Positions 35,810-46,138 are shown, counted from the first letter of the stretch. The stretch is DNA of 64,000 nucleotides from Paraburkholderia terricola (GCF_900142195.1 NZ_FRAB01000006.1:124001-188000); one strand, 5' to 3'. Notes: generated by a model from the letters alone, not told the origin. Numbers and translations are program-made.

Positions 35810-36733
35810 TCACCGCTCAGGATCGTTGCGAGGTGCGTGGTCGATCTGCTCCTCCTCGTACAGCCGATAGATGAGTTCAAGCATTTCCCGAATGTCCCGC
35901 GACTCGTCGAGCGCACGCATGCTCATGATGATCGGCGAAACCAGAGTCGGGTCGTCGAGTTCCTTGTAGCTCACATCGTCCCGCTTCAAACCGTACACGC
36001 TACTCGGAACGACAGAAATTCCTTCCCCCGCCGCCACGAGGCCCAGCGCGATCTGCAACTCTCGTACTTCATATATCCGCCGAGGCTTGAGGCCGCGGTC
36101 CTCGAATGCCGAGAGCACCTGGTCCGCATAACTGGGGCGCGGCGCCTTGGGGAAAATAATCAAGGTCTCGTTGACCAGGTCGCCGAGCGCAAGGACGGGC
36201 TTGGCTAGCGACAGCGAGTGCCCCTCGGGTAGGGCAACGATCATCTTCTCCTCGCGCAGAATCACCCGGCGGATGTGTGCGTCCTCGTGCCGGATACGGC
36301 CGAACCCGACGTCGATCCGACCGTCCTTCAGCGCTCGGATCTGGTCCATCGTCGACATCTCATGGAGGCTGAGTTCGACTGTCGTGTTCTCATCGCGGAA
36401 GCGCCGGATGATTTTTGGCAGCATTCCGTACAACGTCGAACCCACGAAACCGACGGAGAGACTGCGCTCGATGTTGCCCACGCGCCGCGTCATCGATTCG
36501 AGTTCGGACGTTTGGGCCAGCAACTGCACGGCATGAGCGTAGAAGAACTTGCCCGTCTCGGTGAGCTTCAGCGGACGCGAGTCGCGCTGGAATAGCTGCA
36601 CTTCGAGAATCTCTTCGAGCTGCTGGATCTGACGGCTCAAAGGCGGTTGGGCCATGTTCAGCCGCTGTGCCGCGCGCGTGAAATTGCGTTCCTCGGCCAC
36701 GGCGACGAAATAGCGAAGATGCCGCAGTTCCAT
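35810..36733 (-). CDS. catR: LysR-family regulator, CatR/BenM-like
   Basis: The 307-residue protein matches the CatM/BenM/CatR group: 'MELRHLRYFVAVAEERNFTR', 'AAQRLNMAQPPLSRQIQQLEE' and an effector domain with 'VGFVGSTLYGMLPKIIRRFR'. These regulators respond to cis,cis-muconate, and BenM also to benzoate. The gene diverges from catA with 175 bases between them and lies 105 bases upstream of catB. It probably activates both sides. The choice of CatR over BenM is by context only. Confidence 0.88.
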   Translation of the reverse strand: MELRHLRYFVAVAEERNFTRAAQRLNMAQPPLSRQIQQLEEILEVQLFQRDSRPLKLTETGKFFYAHAVQLLAQTSELESMTRRVGNIERSLSVGFVGSTLYGMLPKIIRRFRDENTTVELSLHEMSTMDQIRALKDGRIDVGFGRIRHEDAHIRRVILREEKMIVALPEGHSLSLAKPVLALGDLVNETLIIFPKAPRPSYADQVLSAFEDRGLKPRRIYEVRELQIALGLVAAGEGISVVPSSVYGLKRDDVSYKELDDPTLVSPIIMSMRALDESRDIREMLELIYRLYEEEQIDHAPRNDPER

Positions 36734-36737
36734 TTCA

Positions 36738-36752
36738 ATACCTCACGGATAT
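36738..36752. promoter_or_regulatory. Likely CatR/BenM binding site
   Basis: The bases read ATAC, seven bases, then ATAT, close to the ATAC-N7-GTAT site of BenM and CatM. A second ATAC (near 36760) follows in an AT-rich stretch. The site lies in the catR-catA divergent promoter immediately before the regulator start, which suits autoregulation and activation of catA. Confidence 0.5.
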
Positions 36753-36908
36753 AGACCGATACTAAATCAGTGTTGGACTGGGCATTCCAACGTCCACTAT
36801 TCTGCATTTACACCCGGTTTCAGCGCCGATTATACCTCTCAGGCATATTCGAGCGGACGCCGAACAAGGGGTTTACCCCGACCAGAAAATAGGGATTCAG
36901 GAGCAGAC

Positions 36909-37844
36909 ATGAGCGTCAAGGTATTCGATACGAAGGAAGTGCAGGACCTGCTGAAGGTCGCCGCCAACCTCGGAAGTCAGGACGGCAATGCGCGTGCAAA
37001 GCAGATTGTCGAGCGCCTGCTGGGCGACCTGTTCAGGGCCATTGACGACCTCGACATGACGCCCGATGAAATCTGGGCGGGCGTCCACTACTTCAACAAG
37101 CTCGGCCAGGACGGCGAAGCGGCGCTGCTTGCTGCTGGCCTCGGTCTGGAAAAATATCTCGACATTCGCATGGACGCAGCGGATAAGGCGGCTGAAATCA
37201 TCGGCGGCACGCCGCGTACCATCGAAGGTCCGCTGTATGTCGCCGGTGCGCCCGTGCGCGACGGCATCTCGAAGATCGACATCGACCCGGATCAGGATGC
37301 GGGCCCGCTGGTTATCCGCGGCACCGTCACCGGCCCGGACGGCAAGCCCGTCGCGGGAGCGGTGGTCGAATGCTGGCACGCCAATTCAAAAGGCTTCTAT
37401 TCACACTTCGACCCGACCGGCGCGCAGAGCGAGTTCAATCTGCGCGGTGCGGTCAGCACGGGTGTCGACGGCAAGTACGAGTTCCGTACGCTCATGCCGG
37501 TCGGCTATGGTTGCCCGCCGCATGGCGCGACCCAGCAACTGTTGAATGCGCTGGCTCGTCATGGCAACCGTCCGGCGCACGTGCACTTCTTCGTCACCAC
37601 GGACAAGTACCGCAAGCTGACGACTCAAATCAACATCGAGGGCGACCCGCTGATTTGGGACGACTTCGCCTACGCCACCCGCGAGGATCTGATTCCGCAT
37701 GTGGTGGAAAAGACCGGCGGCACGGCGCTAGGCATGAAGGCCGACGCGTACAGGGAAATCGAGTTCAACATCGCGTTGACTCCGCGGGTGCAGGGCAAGG
37801 ATAACCAGCTTGTCAATCGCCTGCGTGCGTCCGCCACGGCGTAA
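36909..37844 (+). CDS. catA: Catechol 1,2-dioxygenase
   Basis: The 311-residue intradiol dioxygenase cleaves catechol to cis,cis-muconate using Fe(III). The iron ligands appear at the classic places: Tyr164 (KGFYSH), Tyr200 (VGYGCP), His224 and His226 (AHVHF). The N-terminal helical linker domain occupies about residues 1-100, followed by the beta-sandwich with '[13 protein letters not shown]'. CAGGAG precedes the ATG. It is followed by benABCD after a 113-base gap containing a perfect inverted repeat. Confidence 0.96.
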   Translation: MSVKVFDTKEVQDLLKVAANLGSQDGNARAKQIVERLLGDLFRAIDDLDMTPDEIWAGVHYFNKLGQDGEAALLAAGLGLEKYLDIRMDAADKAAEIIGGTPRTIEGPLYVAGAPVRDGISKIDIDPDQDAGPLVIRGTVTGPDGKPVAGAVVECWHANSKGFYSHFDPTGAQSEFNLRGAVSTGVDGKYEFRTLMPVGYGCPPHGATQQLLNALARHGNRPAHVHFFVTTDKYRKLTTQINIEGDPLIWDDFAYATREDLIPHVVEKTGGTALGMKADAYREIEFNIALTPRVQGKDNQLVNRLRASATA

Positions 37845-37916
37845 GCGCTCAACGCGGCTGCTACGTCGTACCGCTGCTGCCGCTCAATGCTCCGCAAGAA
37901 TCTTTCGACACCGATG

Positions 37917-37943
37917 CGCGTGCTCCACGACCTGGAGCACGCG
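37917..37943. promoter_or_regulatory. Perfect inverted repeat between catA and benA
   Basis: Arms CGCGTGCTCCA and TGGAGCACGCG are exact 11-base complements around the 5-base loop CGACC. No T-run follows, and the repeat ends 14 bases before the benA ATG, beside its GGGAG ribosome-binding site. It may be an RNA hairpin protecting or throttling benA translation, or a protein-binding site. Confidence 0.7.
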
Positions 37944-37957
37944 TAGGGAGAGCACAC

Positions 37958-39316
37958 ATGTCCGCCATTATCGACAAAGCCAGGCAACTGGATGAACTGC
38001 TGCACACCGCCGTTCAGGACGACAGGCAAAACGGTGTATTCCGTTGCCGCCGCGACATCTTCACGAACGCCGATTTGTTCGAGCTTGAGATGAAGCACAT
38101 CTTCGAGAGCAATTGGGTCTATCTCGCCCATGAAAGCCAGATTCCCGACAACAACGATTACTACACCACCTGGATTGGCCGCCAGCCTGTCGTGATCACG
38201 CGCGACAAAAACGGCGAACTGCACGCGGTCATCAACGCCTGCGCGCACAAGGGCGCGATGCTGTGCCGTAAAAAGCACGGCAACAAAGGCACCTTCACCT
38301 GTCCGTTCCACGGCTGGAGCTTCGCCAACACCGGCAAGCTGCTGAAAGTGAAAGACGTGAAGACCACCGAGTACCCGGTGCAATTCAATACCCACGGCTC
38401 GCACGACCTGAAGAAAGTCGCACGCTTCCAGAGCTATCGCGGCTTTCTGTTCGGCAGCCTCGATGCAGACGCGATTCCACTGGAGGACTACCTCGGCGAG
38501 ACCAGGGTCGTGATCGACCAGATCGTTGACCAGGCCCCGGACGGTCTGGAAGTGTTGCGCGGCAATTCATCCTACGTCTACGACGGCAACTGGAAGATGC
38601 AGATGGAGAACGGCTGCGACGGCTACCACGTCAGCACCGTGCACTGGAACTACGCTGCGACGATGGACCGGCGCAAGGCCGATGGCACCAAGGCCGTGGA
38701 CGCGAATGGCTGGAGCAAGTCGATAGCCGGCGTGTACGGGTTCGACCACGGCCACATCCTGCTGTGGACCAGGACGATGAACCCGGAAGTGCGACCGGTC
38801 TATCGATACCGCGACGAAATCAAGGCACGCGTTGGCGACGTAAAGGCGGACTTCATCGTCAACCAGACCCGCAATCTTTGCCTGTATCCGAACGTGTTCC
38901 TGATGGACCAGTTCAGCACCCAGATTCGCGTGGTACGTCCGATCAGCGTGGACAAGACCGAAGTCAGCATCTTCTGTTTCGCGCCGAAGGGCGAGAGCGC
39001 AGCCGAGCGGGCGACCCGCATTCGCCAGTACGAAGACTTCTTCAACGTCTCGGGCATGGGCACCGCGGACGACCTCGAAGAGTTTCGCGCCTGCCAGGCT
39101 GGCTATGCCGGCACCACTGCGTTGTGGAACGACCTTTCGCGCGGGGCGCCGTTGTGGGTCGAAGGTCCCGACGCCAACGCGAAAAGCATGGGCATGAAGC
39201 CGCTCATCTCGGGCGAGCGAAGCGAGGACGAAGGCCTGTTCGTGTGTCAGCACGAATACTGGGTGCGCGTGATGAGCGACGCACTCAAAAAGGAACACGG
39301 GGAGGCCCTGGCATGA
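37958..39316 (+). CDS. benA: Benzoate 1,2-dioxygenase, large subunit
   Basis: The 452-residue terminal oxygenase alpha subunit dihydroxylates benzoate to its cis-1,2-dihydrodiol. The Rieske [2Fe-2S] ligands are C95, H97, C115 and H118 (CAH, x17, CPFH). The mononuclear iron site is in '[15 protein letters not shown]', with H224 and H229 as ligands and D221 bridging the subunits. GGGAG precedes the ATG. The stop overlaps the start of benB, so the two subunits are cotranslated. Confidence 0.96.
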   Translation: MSAIIDKARQLDELLHTAVQDDRQNGVFRCRRDIFTNADLFELEMKHIFESNWVYLAHESQIPDNNDYYTTWIGRQPVVITRDKNGELHAVINACAHKGAMLCRKKHGNKGTFTCPFHGWSFANTGKLLKVKDVKTTEYPVQFNTHGSHDLKKVARFQSYRGFLFGSLDADAIPLEDYLGETRVVIDQIVDQAPDGLEVLRGNSSYVYDGNWKMQMENGCDGYHVSTVHWNYAATMDRRKADGTKAVDANGWSKSIAGVYGFDHGHILLWTRTMNPEVRPVYRYRDEIKARVGDVKADFIVNQTRNLCLYPNVFLMDQFSTQIRVVRPISVDKTEVSIFCFAPKGESAAERATRIRQYEDFFNVSGMGTADDLEEFRACQAGYAGTTALWNDLSRGAPLWVEGPDANAKSMGMKPLISGERSEDEGLFVCQHEYWVRVMSDALKKEHGEALA

Positions 39317-39801
39317 GCTTCGATTACCAGACGATTTGCGCCGCGCTGTTCCGCGAAGCGCGCCTGCTCGACGACCGTCAATGGGACGACTGGCTTGCCT
39401 GCTATACCGGGGACGTCACCTACTGGATGCCGGCGTGGGACGACGACGACCAGCTTACCGACGACCACGAGAGTCAGATTTCGCTGATGTATTACCCGAA
39501 CCGTGGCGGCCTGGAAGACCGGGTGTTCCGTATCAAGACCGAACGCAGCGGCGCGTCGATGCCTGAACCGCGAACCAGTCACAACGTCATCAACGTGGAA
39601 GTGCTGGCCGAGCGCGAGAACGAAGTGGACGTGCGCTACAACTTCAACACGCTCAGCCACCGTTACAAAACCACCGACCAGTTCTTCGGCACGATGTTCG
39701 TCACACTGCGAACGGTCGGCGATGAACTGTTGATTTCCCGCAAGCGAATTGTGCTTAAGGACGACTACATCCGCCAGGTACTCGACGTCTATCACGTTTG
39801 A
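39313..39801 (+). CDS. benB: Benzoate 1,2-dioxygenase, small subunit
   Basis: The 162-residue beta subunit has the ring-hydroxylating dioxygenase cone fold: '[23 protein letters not shown]' and '[13 protein letters not shown]' at the start and '[19 protein letters not shown]' near the end. It assembles with BenA as an alpha3beta3 hexamer. Its ATG at 39313 overlaps the benA stop. Confidence 0.95.
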   Translation: MSFDYQTICAALFREARLLDDRQWDDWLACYTGDVTYWMPAWDDDDQLTDDHESQISLMYYPNRGGLEDRVFRIKTERSGASMPEPRTSHNVINVEVLAERENEVDVRYNFNTLSHRYKTTDQFFGTMFVTLRTVGDELLISRKRIVLKDDYIRQVLDVYHV

Positions 39802-39844
39802 GCGCAAACCCTGCGGAAATGAGAAGAGAAGACCAGGAGGCAAG

Positions 39845-40867
39845 ATGTCCAGCTACAACATTGCACTGAATTTCGAAGACGGCGTGACCCGCTTCGTGAC
39901 ATGCAAGGCGGGCGAAAAGGTACTCGATGCCGCCTTTCGCGCAAAAATCAACCTGCCGATGGATTGCTCCGATGGCGTGTGCGGCACCTGCAAGTGCCGA
40001 GCCGAGAGCGGACGCTACGACCTAGGCGACGATTACATCGAAGATGCGCTGACCGAAGACGAGAAGGAAGGCGGTCTCGTACTCACGTGCCAGATGGTGC
40101 CGGAAAGCGATTGTGTCATTGCGGTGCCGGCGTCTTCCATCGCATGCAAGACCGGGCAAGGCAGCTTCGCCGCGACCGTATCGAAGGTCGAAGCGCACAA
40201 CGACGCGGCCATCGTGCTCGAACTCGATGTGGAGGCGACCGCGCCGGTGTTCCTGCCGGGCCAGTACGTCAACATCGACGTTCCTGGCAGCGGTCAGCAC
40301 CGTTCATATTCTTTTTCGTCGGCGCCGGGCGAATCGAAAATCAGTTTTCTGATCAAGAAAATTTCGGGTGGCGTGATGAGCACCTGGCTCGACTCCGCGC
40401 AGGCCGGCAACAAGGTGGAACTGACCGGACCGCTCGGCAGCTTCTATCTGCGCGCTGTGGAGCGGCCGTTGCTGTTCCTCGCGGGCGGCACTGGGCTTGC
40501 GCCGTTCCTGTCGATGCTCGAAGTGCTGGCCCGTGCGAAGTCGCAGCAAAAAGTCCATCTGATTTACGGCGTGACGCGAGACCTCGATCTCGTGCGGGTG
40601 GAGGCAATCGACGGGTACGTGGCGAAGCTGCCGAACTTCACTTACAGCACCGTCGTGGCCGACACGGATTCGACCCATCCCCGCAGGGGTTGGGTCACGC
40701 AGCACATGCCGGCGGAGGCCGTCAACGATGGCGACGTGGACGTGTACCTGTGCGGGCCGCCGCCGATGGTCGATGCGGTGCGTCAGCATTTCGACGCCAA
40801 CGGCGTGAAGCCCAACAGCTTCCACTACGAGAAGTTCACGCCTAACGCGGCACCGAGGGCGGCATGA
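39845..40867 (+). CDS. benC: Benzoate 1,2-dioxygenase electron-transfer reductase
   Basis: The 340-residue reductase passes electrons from NADH to BenAB. It has an N-terminal plant-type [2Fe-2S] ferredoxin domain with cysteines 41, 46, 49 and 82, an FAD-binding domain with 'RSYSFSSAPG', and an NAD domain with 'LFLAGGTGLAPFLSML'. The ATG at 39845 is preceded by AGGAGG. The stop overlaps benD. The frame is open to 39749, but that part overlaps benB. Confidence 0.95.
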   Translation: MSSYNIALNFEDGVTRFVTCKAGEKVLDAAFRAKINLPMDCSDGVCGTCKCRAESGRYDLGDDYIEDALTEDEKEGGLVLTCQMVPESDCVIAVPASSIACKTGQGSFAATVSKVEAHNDAAIVLELDVEATAPVFLPGQYVNIDVPGSGQHRSYSFSSAPGESKISFLIKKISGGVMSTWLDSAQAGNKVELTGPLGSFYLRAVERPLLFLAGGTGLAPFLSMLEVLARAKSQQKVHLIYGVTRDLDLVRVEAIDGYVAKLPNFTYSTVVADTDSTHPRRGWVTQHMPAEAVNDGDVDVYLCGPPPMVDAVRQHFDANGVKPNSFHYEKFTPNAAPRAA

Positions 40868-41640
40868 GCACGCAACGGTTTGCCGGCAAGGTGATGGTGG
40901 TCACCGGCGCCGCACAGGGCATCGGTCGCGCGGTCGCGCTTCGCGCAGCGGCCGAAGGCGGCAAGGTGCTGTTCGTCGACCGCGCCGACTTCGTCTCCGA
41001 GGTCGCCGCCGAAGCGAGCGGCGCGGACACGGCCGGCTTCGTCGCCGACCTCGAGACATACGACGGCGCGGCATCGGCGATGGCCTTTGCAGTGCGCAAG
41101 TTTGGCGGCATCGATATTCTGGTCAACGGTGTGGGCGGCGCGATTCGCATGCGTCCGTTCGCCGAGTTCGAACCGGCACAGATCGACGCGGAAATCCGCC
41201 GCTCCCTGATGCCGACGCTGTACGCCTGCCATGCCGTGTTGCCGCACCTGCTCGCGCGTGGCGGCGGGACCATCGTCAATGTCTCATCGAATGCGACGCG
41301 GGGTATCCGCCGCGTACCGTATTCGGCGGCCAAGGGCGGCGTCAACGCGATTACGCAGTCGCTCGCGATGGAATACGCGGAGCACAACATCCGCGTGGTT
41401 GCGACCGCGCCGGGCGGGACCGATGCGCCTCCGCGACGCGTCCCGCGCAACGCGGCCGGCGATAGCGAGCAGGAGAGGATCTGGATGAGCGAAGCGGTCA
41501 GGCAGGTCATCGAATCGACCTTCTTCAAACGTTATGGGAGCATCGAGGAGCAGGCCGCGCCGATTCTGTTCCTCGCTTCGGACGAGGCGGGCTACATCAC
41601 CGGAACCGTGTTGCCAGTCGCCGGAGGCGACAACGGCTAG
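40864..41640 (+). CDS. benD: cis-1,2-dihydroxycyclohexadiene carboxylate dehydrogenase
   Basis: The 258-residue short-chain dehydrogenase oxidises and decarboxylates the benzoate cis-diol to catechol. Features are the NAD motif TGAAQGIG at 14-21, Ser near 142 and the catalytic pair Tyr153 and Lys157 (YSAAK). The ATGA overlap with benC supports the start. It ends the catA-benABCD unit; the product feeds CatA, CatB and CatC of this window. CatD is not visible here. Confidence 0.94.
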   Translation: MSTQRFAGKVMVVTGAAQGIGRAVALRAAAEGGKVLFVDRADFVSEVAAEASGADTAGFVADLETYDGAASAMAFAVRKFGGIDILVNGVGGAIRMRPFAEFEPAQIDAEIRRSLMPTLYACHAVLPHLLARGGGTIVNVSSNATRGIRRVPYSAAKGGVNAITQSLAMEYAEHNIRVVATAPGGTDAPPRRVPRNAAGDSEQERIWMSEAVRQVIESTFFKRYGSIEEQAAPILFLASDEAGYITGTVLPVAGGDNG

Positions 41641-41710
41641 CGCTTGCGGACACGCCCTGCGCTCAACGTCCCACGGTAGTGCCTTGTGCTCCAATGATCG
41701 ACATGACCGC

Positions 41711-43102
41711 CTACATCATCGGCATATGCAGATGATGCGGATCGTTCAGCGTCTCCGCGACGCGTTGCAACGCGTCGCGGCAATCGTCGCGATCTTGCGG
41801 CCCGCCGAGACACACGCGGATAGCGTTGGGCGGATTGCCGTCCGTCGAGAACGCGGCGCCCGCCACCACGCCGACGCCCTGATTACGCAGTTGCAACGCC
41901 AGCTCGGGTGCGCTCCAGTTGCATTGCGCCGGAATGGGCAGCCACAGGTGAAAGCCGTCGACGTGCGCGTCGTAGCGCAATTCAGCCAGTTCCTGCGCGG
42001 CGATCGCCTGGCGCGCATTGGCCTCCACGCGAATCGCGTCGAGCATCTCGTGCGCGGTGCCGTCGTTGACCCATTGCGTCGCCAGCATCGCCGTGAATGG
42101 ACTGGGCATGACCGTCGTCGCGCGTAACGCGCCGGCAATGCGTTGCGTTTGCCGCGCGGTCGGCGCGCGCAGATAGGCGACGCGCAAACCGGCGCCGAGC
42201 GTCTTCGAAAAGCCGGTGACGTGATAGGTCAACTCGGGCGCGAGCGCGGCAAGCGCGATGGGCTTTTTCGCCGGCAGCCAGCCGTAGGCGTCGTCTTCGA
42301 TGATGGGCACGCTATAGCGCAACGCGACGTCGGCGAGCGCCTCGCGGCGTTGACCCGGCAACGTGAGCGTGCTCGGATTCTGCAGCGTCGGATTGCAATA
42401 GAACGCGCCGGGTTTTTCGCTCTTGCACAGCGCTTCGAATGCATGAGGCAGCGGCCCTTCGTCGTCGCGCGGCAGCGGTTGCAGGCGCACGCCGAGTTGC
42501 GACGCGATCGCCTTGATGCCGGGATACGCGAGCGTGTCGAGGCAGATCGTCTCGCCGCGGCGCGCGAGTTGCGAGACGAGCGCAACGAGCGCGCTATGAA
42601 TGCCGGGGCAGACGAGCACGGTATCGTCCGTGCAGTCGGGCATACGCTCTTTCAGCCAGGCGCGGCCCGCAGCGCGATCGTCGGGCGTGCCGCCGAAATC
42701 CTGATAGCGCAGCAGGCGGTACGGATCGGCGTGCGCGAACAGACTCGCTGCCGACTCGCGCAGACGCGCCGCGAGTTCGGGCGGTTCGGGCGGCATGTTC
42801 ATCGACATCTCGACACTGCTGCCGCCCGCGAGCGGCAACGTCTGGGTTCGGCCGCGCACGAAGGTGCCGCTGCCGGCGCGCGCGTCGAGCAGGCCGCGCT
42901 TGCGCGCTTCGGCATAGGCGCGCGCGACGGTCGTGTAGTTCAGTTGCAGCGCGGCCGCCAGATCGCGCAGACCCGGCAGACGGTCACGCGGACGCAGACG
43001 CCCGCTCGCGAGATCTTCCTCGATCAGATCAGGAATCACCAGATAAGCCGGTTTGCGGCTTTCGGTTAATCGCTTGAGCCAGTGATGCGTGAGGCTGTCC
43101 AT
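41711..43102 (-). CDS. MocR/GntR-type regulator with aminotransferase domain
   Basis: The 463-residue protein has a GntR winged helix at about residues 12-80 ('RDRLPGLRDLAAALQLNYTTVARAYAEARKRGLL') and a class I aminotransferase-like domain with the PLP lysine K300 (TGFSKTLGAGLR) and the pyridine-binding acidic residue near D270 (IIEDDAYG). MocR regulators use PLP as a sensor. The ATG at 43102 is chosen because AAGGA lies 9 bases upstream, while it is adjacent to the ATG at 43111. It diverges from the Nit1C cluster and is convergent with benD. Confidence 0.9.
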   Translation of the reverse strand: MDSLTHHWLKRLTESRKPAYLVIPDLIEEDLASGRLRPRDRLPGLRDLAAALQLNYTTVARAYAEARKRGLLDARAGSGTFVRGRTQTLPLAGGSSVEMSMNMPPEPPELAARLRESAASLFAHADPYRLLRYQDFGGTPDDRAAGRAWLKERMPDCTDDTVLVCPGIHSALVALVSQLARRGETICLDTLAYPGIKAIASQLGVRLQPLPRDDEGPLPHAFEALCKSEKPGAFYCNPTLQNPSTLTLPGQRREALADVALRYSVPIIEDDAYGWLPAKKPIALAALAPELTYHVTGFSKTLGAGLRVAYLRAPTARQTQRIAGALRATTVMPSPFTAMLATQWVNDGTAHEMLDAIRVEANARQAIAAQELAELRYDAHVDGFHLWLPIPAQCNWSAPELALQLRNQGVGVVAGAAFSTDGNPPNAIRVCLGGPQDRDDCRDALQRVAETLNDPHHLHMPMM

Positions 43103-43487
43103 GCTAAACATTCCTTATTGGCGTCGCTCGAAAGTAGCACGCGGTTCGCAATAGAAATAAATCATTTTTCATTCAACCTGAGAGTTGATCGCATTGATTG
43201 GATGAATGCACGCTTTCGGGGTTTGCCGCACCATGCGCACGCATGAACAGGTCTTGCGCTGCGCTGACAGGGTGCGCGGCCGCCTTGCGCGATTCGGCGC
43301 AAAGTCCCGTCGAACAAGGCATGCGAAATTTTTTTCGGGTCGCTCGAACAATCGCTCTTTGAATGATTGGAAGTTGATTGCATGTTTCGGGCCGGATATT
43401 GGCATATCCATTGCGTTATTGAATTCGCCAGCCGGCCATTTTCCGGCGGGCAAATACGATCAATTACGCGACTTATTGGAGAGTGAT
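43103..43487. promoter_or_regulatory. Divergent leader region upstream of the Nit1C cluster
   Basis: About 385 bases lie between the MocR-type gene and the first Nit1C gene. The stretch near 43140-43200 is AT-rich, and a run of seven T lies near 43330. A sigma-54-type promoter is described separately at 43400. An enhancer-binding protein such as NtrC would be expected to bind upstream, but I cannot point to a convincing pair of sites. The frame running into the gene from 43206 has no coding character. Confidence 0.6.
43400..43415 (+). promoter_or_regulatory. Sigma-54 (-24/-12) promoter
   Basis: The sequence reads TTGGCATATCCATTGCG: GG at 43401-43402 and GC at 43413-43414 are ten bases apart, with the flanking TGGCA and TTGC of the RpoN consensus. 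It lies about 75 bases before the first ATG of the cluster. RpoN control fits genes that respond to nitrogen starvation. Confidence 0.75.
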
Positions 43488-43970
43488 ATGCCCGCCGTCA
43501 ATAAACCTCTGCATCAGAAAGGCGATTTTCTGGTCGATTACGAAGAGAAGGTGTTCCCCGACGTCAAAGCCGAACCCGGCGAAAAGGCGCTGGTGACGTT
43601 TCACACCGTCGCGTTCGAAGGCTCGATCGGTTTCGTCAATCTGTTGCAGGCCACGCGCCTGCAACGCAAGGGCTTCGATACATCGGTGCTGCTGTACGGG
43701 CCGGGCGTCACGCTCGGTCTGCAACGCGGCTTTCCGACGCTCGGCGACGAAGCCTTTCCGGGTCATCTGAACTTCAACAAGCAGCTCGTGAAGTTCATGG
43801 AAGAGGGCGGCAAGGTGTACGCCTGCCGCTTCGCATTGCAGGCGCTGTACGGTCATGGCGAAGCGTCGCTGATCGAAGGCATTCGTCCGGTCAGTCCGCT
43901 CGACGTGCTCGATATCCAGCTTCTCCATCGCAAGGAGAACGCGCTGATCATCCATACGTGGACCGTTTGA
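43488..43970 (+). CDS. MSMEG_0572/Sll0783-family nitrogen starvation protein
   Basis: The 160-residue protein has the DsrE-like fold of the MSMEG_0572 family: '[42 protein letters not shown]' and '[25 protein letters not shown]'. Family members begin Nit1C gene clusters, named after the cyanobacterial sll0783-sll0787 and mycobacterial MSMEG_0565-0572 genes. Biochemical function is unknown. The ATG at 43488 follows TTGGAG. The nitrilase gene begins 20 bases after its stop. Confidence 0.88.
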   Translation: MPAVNKPLHQKGDFLVDYEEKVFPDVKAEPGEKALVTFHTVAFEGSIGFVNLLQATRLQRKGFDTSVLLYGPGVTLGLQRGFPTLGDEAFPGHLNFNKQLVKFMEEGGKVYACRFALQALYGHGEASLIEGIRPVSPLDVLDIQLLHRKENALIIHTWTV

Positions 43971-43990
43971 GCGCGGGCCGGGTGCCGATC

Positions 43991-45028
43991 ATGTCCGACC
44001 AGCGAATCATCCGAGCGGCCGCGGTGCAGATCGCGCCGGAGTTCGATCGTCCCGGCGGCACGCTCGACAAGGTGTGCGCCGCGATCGACGAAGCCGCGTC
44101 CAAAGGCGTACAGCTGATCGTCTTTCCCGAGACGTTCGTGCCGTACTACCCGTACTTTTCGTTCGTGCTTCCGCCCGTCGCGTCGGGCGCCGATCACATG
44201 CGGCTGTATGAACAGGCCGTCGTCGTGCCGGGGCCCGTCACGCAGGCGGTAGCCGAACGGGCGCGCCGTCACGCGATGGTGGTGGTGCTCGGCGTGAACG
44301 AGCGCGATCACGGCAGCCTGTACAACACGCAGCTCGTGTTCGACGTCGACGGTCGCCTCGTGCTCAAACGCCGCAAGCTCACGCCGACTTTTCACGAGCG
44401 GATGATCTGGGGCCAGGGGGACGCGGCGGGACTGAAGGTCGCGCAGACGGGTATAGCGCGCGTCGGCGCGCTCGCCTGCTGGGAGCACTACAACCCGCTC
44501 GCGCGCTATGCGTTGATGACGCAGCACGAAGAGATCCATTGCAGCCAGTTCCCCGGTTCGCTCGTCGGGCCGATCTTCGCCGAGCAGATCGAAGTCACGA
44601 TCCGTCATCACGCGCTCGAATCGGGCTGCTTCGTCGTCAACTCGACGGGCTGGCTGAGCGAGGCGCAGATCGATTCGGTGACGAGCGATCCAAAGCTGCA
44701 AAAGGCGCTGCGCGGTGGCTGTCATACCGCGATCGTGTCGCCGGAAGGACAGCATCTCGCCGAGCCCTTGCGCGAAGGCGAAGGGATGGTGGTTGCCGAT
44801 CTCGACATGTCGCTCATCACGAAGCGCAAACGGATGATGGACTCGGTCGGCCATTACGCGCGGCCCGAGTTGTTGAGCCTTGCGATCAACGATCGTCCCG
44901 CGACCCCGGTCGCGCCGATGAACACGGCGTTCGAGCGATTCAGCGCCGACGCCGCTTTCGATACCACGGGTGGAGGTCAGGATGAATACCAGCGCGAACC
45001 CGCCGGCCATGAGCCGGCGGTCGAGTGA
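43991..45028 (+). CDS. nit1: Nit1C nitrilase (Sll0784 family)
   Basis: The 345-residue nitrilase hydrolyses a nitrile to its acid and ammonia. Catalytic residues are Glu47 (FPETF), Lys129 (RRKLTPT) and Cys163 (ACWEHYNPL). Spacing is typical of Sll0784-type nitrilases. The ATG at 43991 gives the family N-terminus. The 3' end overlaps the radical SAM gene by 47 bases. Nit1C nitrilases are required for cyanide assimilation in some pseudomonads; that role is inferred here. Confidence 0.93.
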   Translation: MSDQRIIRAAAVQIAPEFDRPGGTLDKVCAAIDEAASKGVQLIVFPETFVPYYPYFSFVLPPVASGADHMRLYEQAVVVPGPVTQAVAERARRHAMVVVLGVNERDHGSLYNTQLVFDVDGRLVLKRRKLTPTFHERMIWGQGDAAGLKVAQTGIARVGALACWEHYNPLARYALMTQHEEIHCSQFPGSLVGPIFAEQIEVTIRHHALESGCFVVNSTGWLSEAQIDSVTSDPKLQKALRGGCHTAIVSPEGQHLAEPLREGEGMVVADLDMSLITKRKRMMDSVGHYARPELLSLAINDRPATPVAPMNTAFERFSADAAFDTTGGGQDEYQREPAGHEPAVE

Positions 45029-46136
45029 AGTGGGAACCGAACGGCACCGGCAGATGACGCAACTGCGCACCGAGTTGCAGTCCGCGGGTTTGCGTCTGGT
45101 CGATCCGAACGCGGGCGTCGCGAGCCGGCGCGGCGGCGCGGGGCCGTCGGATCACAAGGCGGTCACCGTCGACGGCGTGACGATCATGGTGCCGGTGCAT
45201 ACGAGTTCGGCGTGGAACTCGCCGTTCGTCGCCAGTGCGCCGGATGAAGCGGGCGCGAGCGCGCTGCTGCGCGGCACGATACCGATCGCGGACATCAGCT
45301 TTCCGAAGGCGCCGCGCTTCACGCGCTTGCAAACGCTGGACGGCGTGCCGTACTCGCACATCGCCACGCTGCACGGCACCGACGTGCTCGCGACGACCGT
45401 GCTGCAAACCTGCATCCGTTACGAAAGCCGCCGCAAGACCTGCAAGTTCTGCGCAATCGGCCAGTCGCTCGCGGCGGGCCGCACGATTGCGCGCAAGACG
45501 CCTGAACAACTCGCCGAAGTCGCGCGCGCGGCCGTGCTGCTCGACGGCGTCAAGCACATGGTGCTGACGACGGGCACGCCGCCGACGAGCGATCGCGGTG
45601 CGCGGATCCTCTGCGAAAGCGCGTTCGCAATCAAGGCCGCTGTCGATCTGCCGATCCAGGCGCAATGCGAGCCGCCCGACGACGACCGCTGGTTCGAGCG
45701 GATGAAGGCGAGCGGCATCGATACGCTCGGCATGCATCTGGAAGTGGTGACGCCCGCCGTGCGCGAACGCGTGATGCCCGGCAAGGCGAGCGTGCCCGTG
45801 TCGCGTTATAGGGAGGCGTTCAAGGCGGCCGTCGCGGTGTTCGGCAGCGGGCAGGTGAGCACGTACATTCTCGCCGGACTGGGCGACACCGCCGACGCGA
45901 TCCTGTCGATCTCGCGTGAACTGATTGCGCTCGGCGTCTATCCGTTCGTCGTGCCGTTCGTGCCGATCAGCGGCACGCCGCTCGAAGACCATCCCGCGCC
46001 GACGCCGGCGTTCATGAAGTCGGTGCTGGTTCCGCTCGGTGCGATGCTGCGCGACGCGCGGATGCGTTCCGCCGACATCAAGGCGGGCTGCGGCAAATGC
46101 GGCGCATGTTCGTCGCTGGCATCGTACGAGGAGTAG
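44982..46136 (+). CDS. MSMEG_0568-family radical SAM enzyme
   Basis: The 384-residue protein belongs to the Nit1C radical SAM family. The cluster-binding cysteines are probably C144, C154 and C157 ([15 protein letters not shown]), spaced Cx9CxxC instead of CxxxCxxC. A second cysteine group CGKCGAC lies at residues 370-376. The middle has '[23 protein letters not shown]' and '[11 protein letters not shown]', a biotin-synthase-like barrel. The ATG at 44982 has GGAGG upstream. The next gene starts 2 bases after the stop. Confidence 0.9.
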   Translation: MNTSANPPAMSRRSSEVGTERHRQMTQLRTELQSAGLRLVDPNAGVASRRGGAGPSDHKAVTVDGVTIMVPVHTSSAWNSPFVASAPDEAGASALLRGTIPIADISFPKAPRFTRLQTLDGVPYSHIATLHGTDVLATTVLQTCIRYESRRKTCKFCAIGQSLAAGRTIARKTPEQLAEVARAAVLLDGVKHMVLTTGTPPTSDRGARILCESAFAIKAAVDLPIQAQCEPPDDDRWFERMKASGIDTLGMHLEVVTPAVRERVMPGKASVPVSRYREAFKAAVAVFGSGQVSTYILAGLGDTADAILSISRELIALGVYPFVVPFVPISGTPLEDHPAPTPAFMKSVLVPLGAMLRDARMRSADIKAGCGKCGACSSLASYEE

Positions 46137-46138
46137 CC

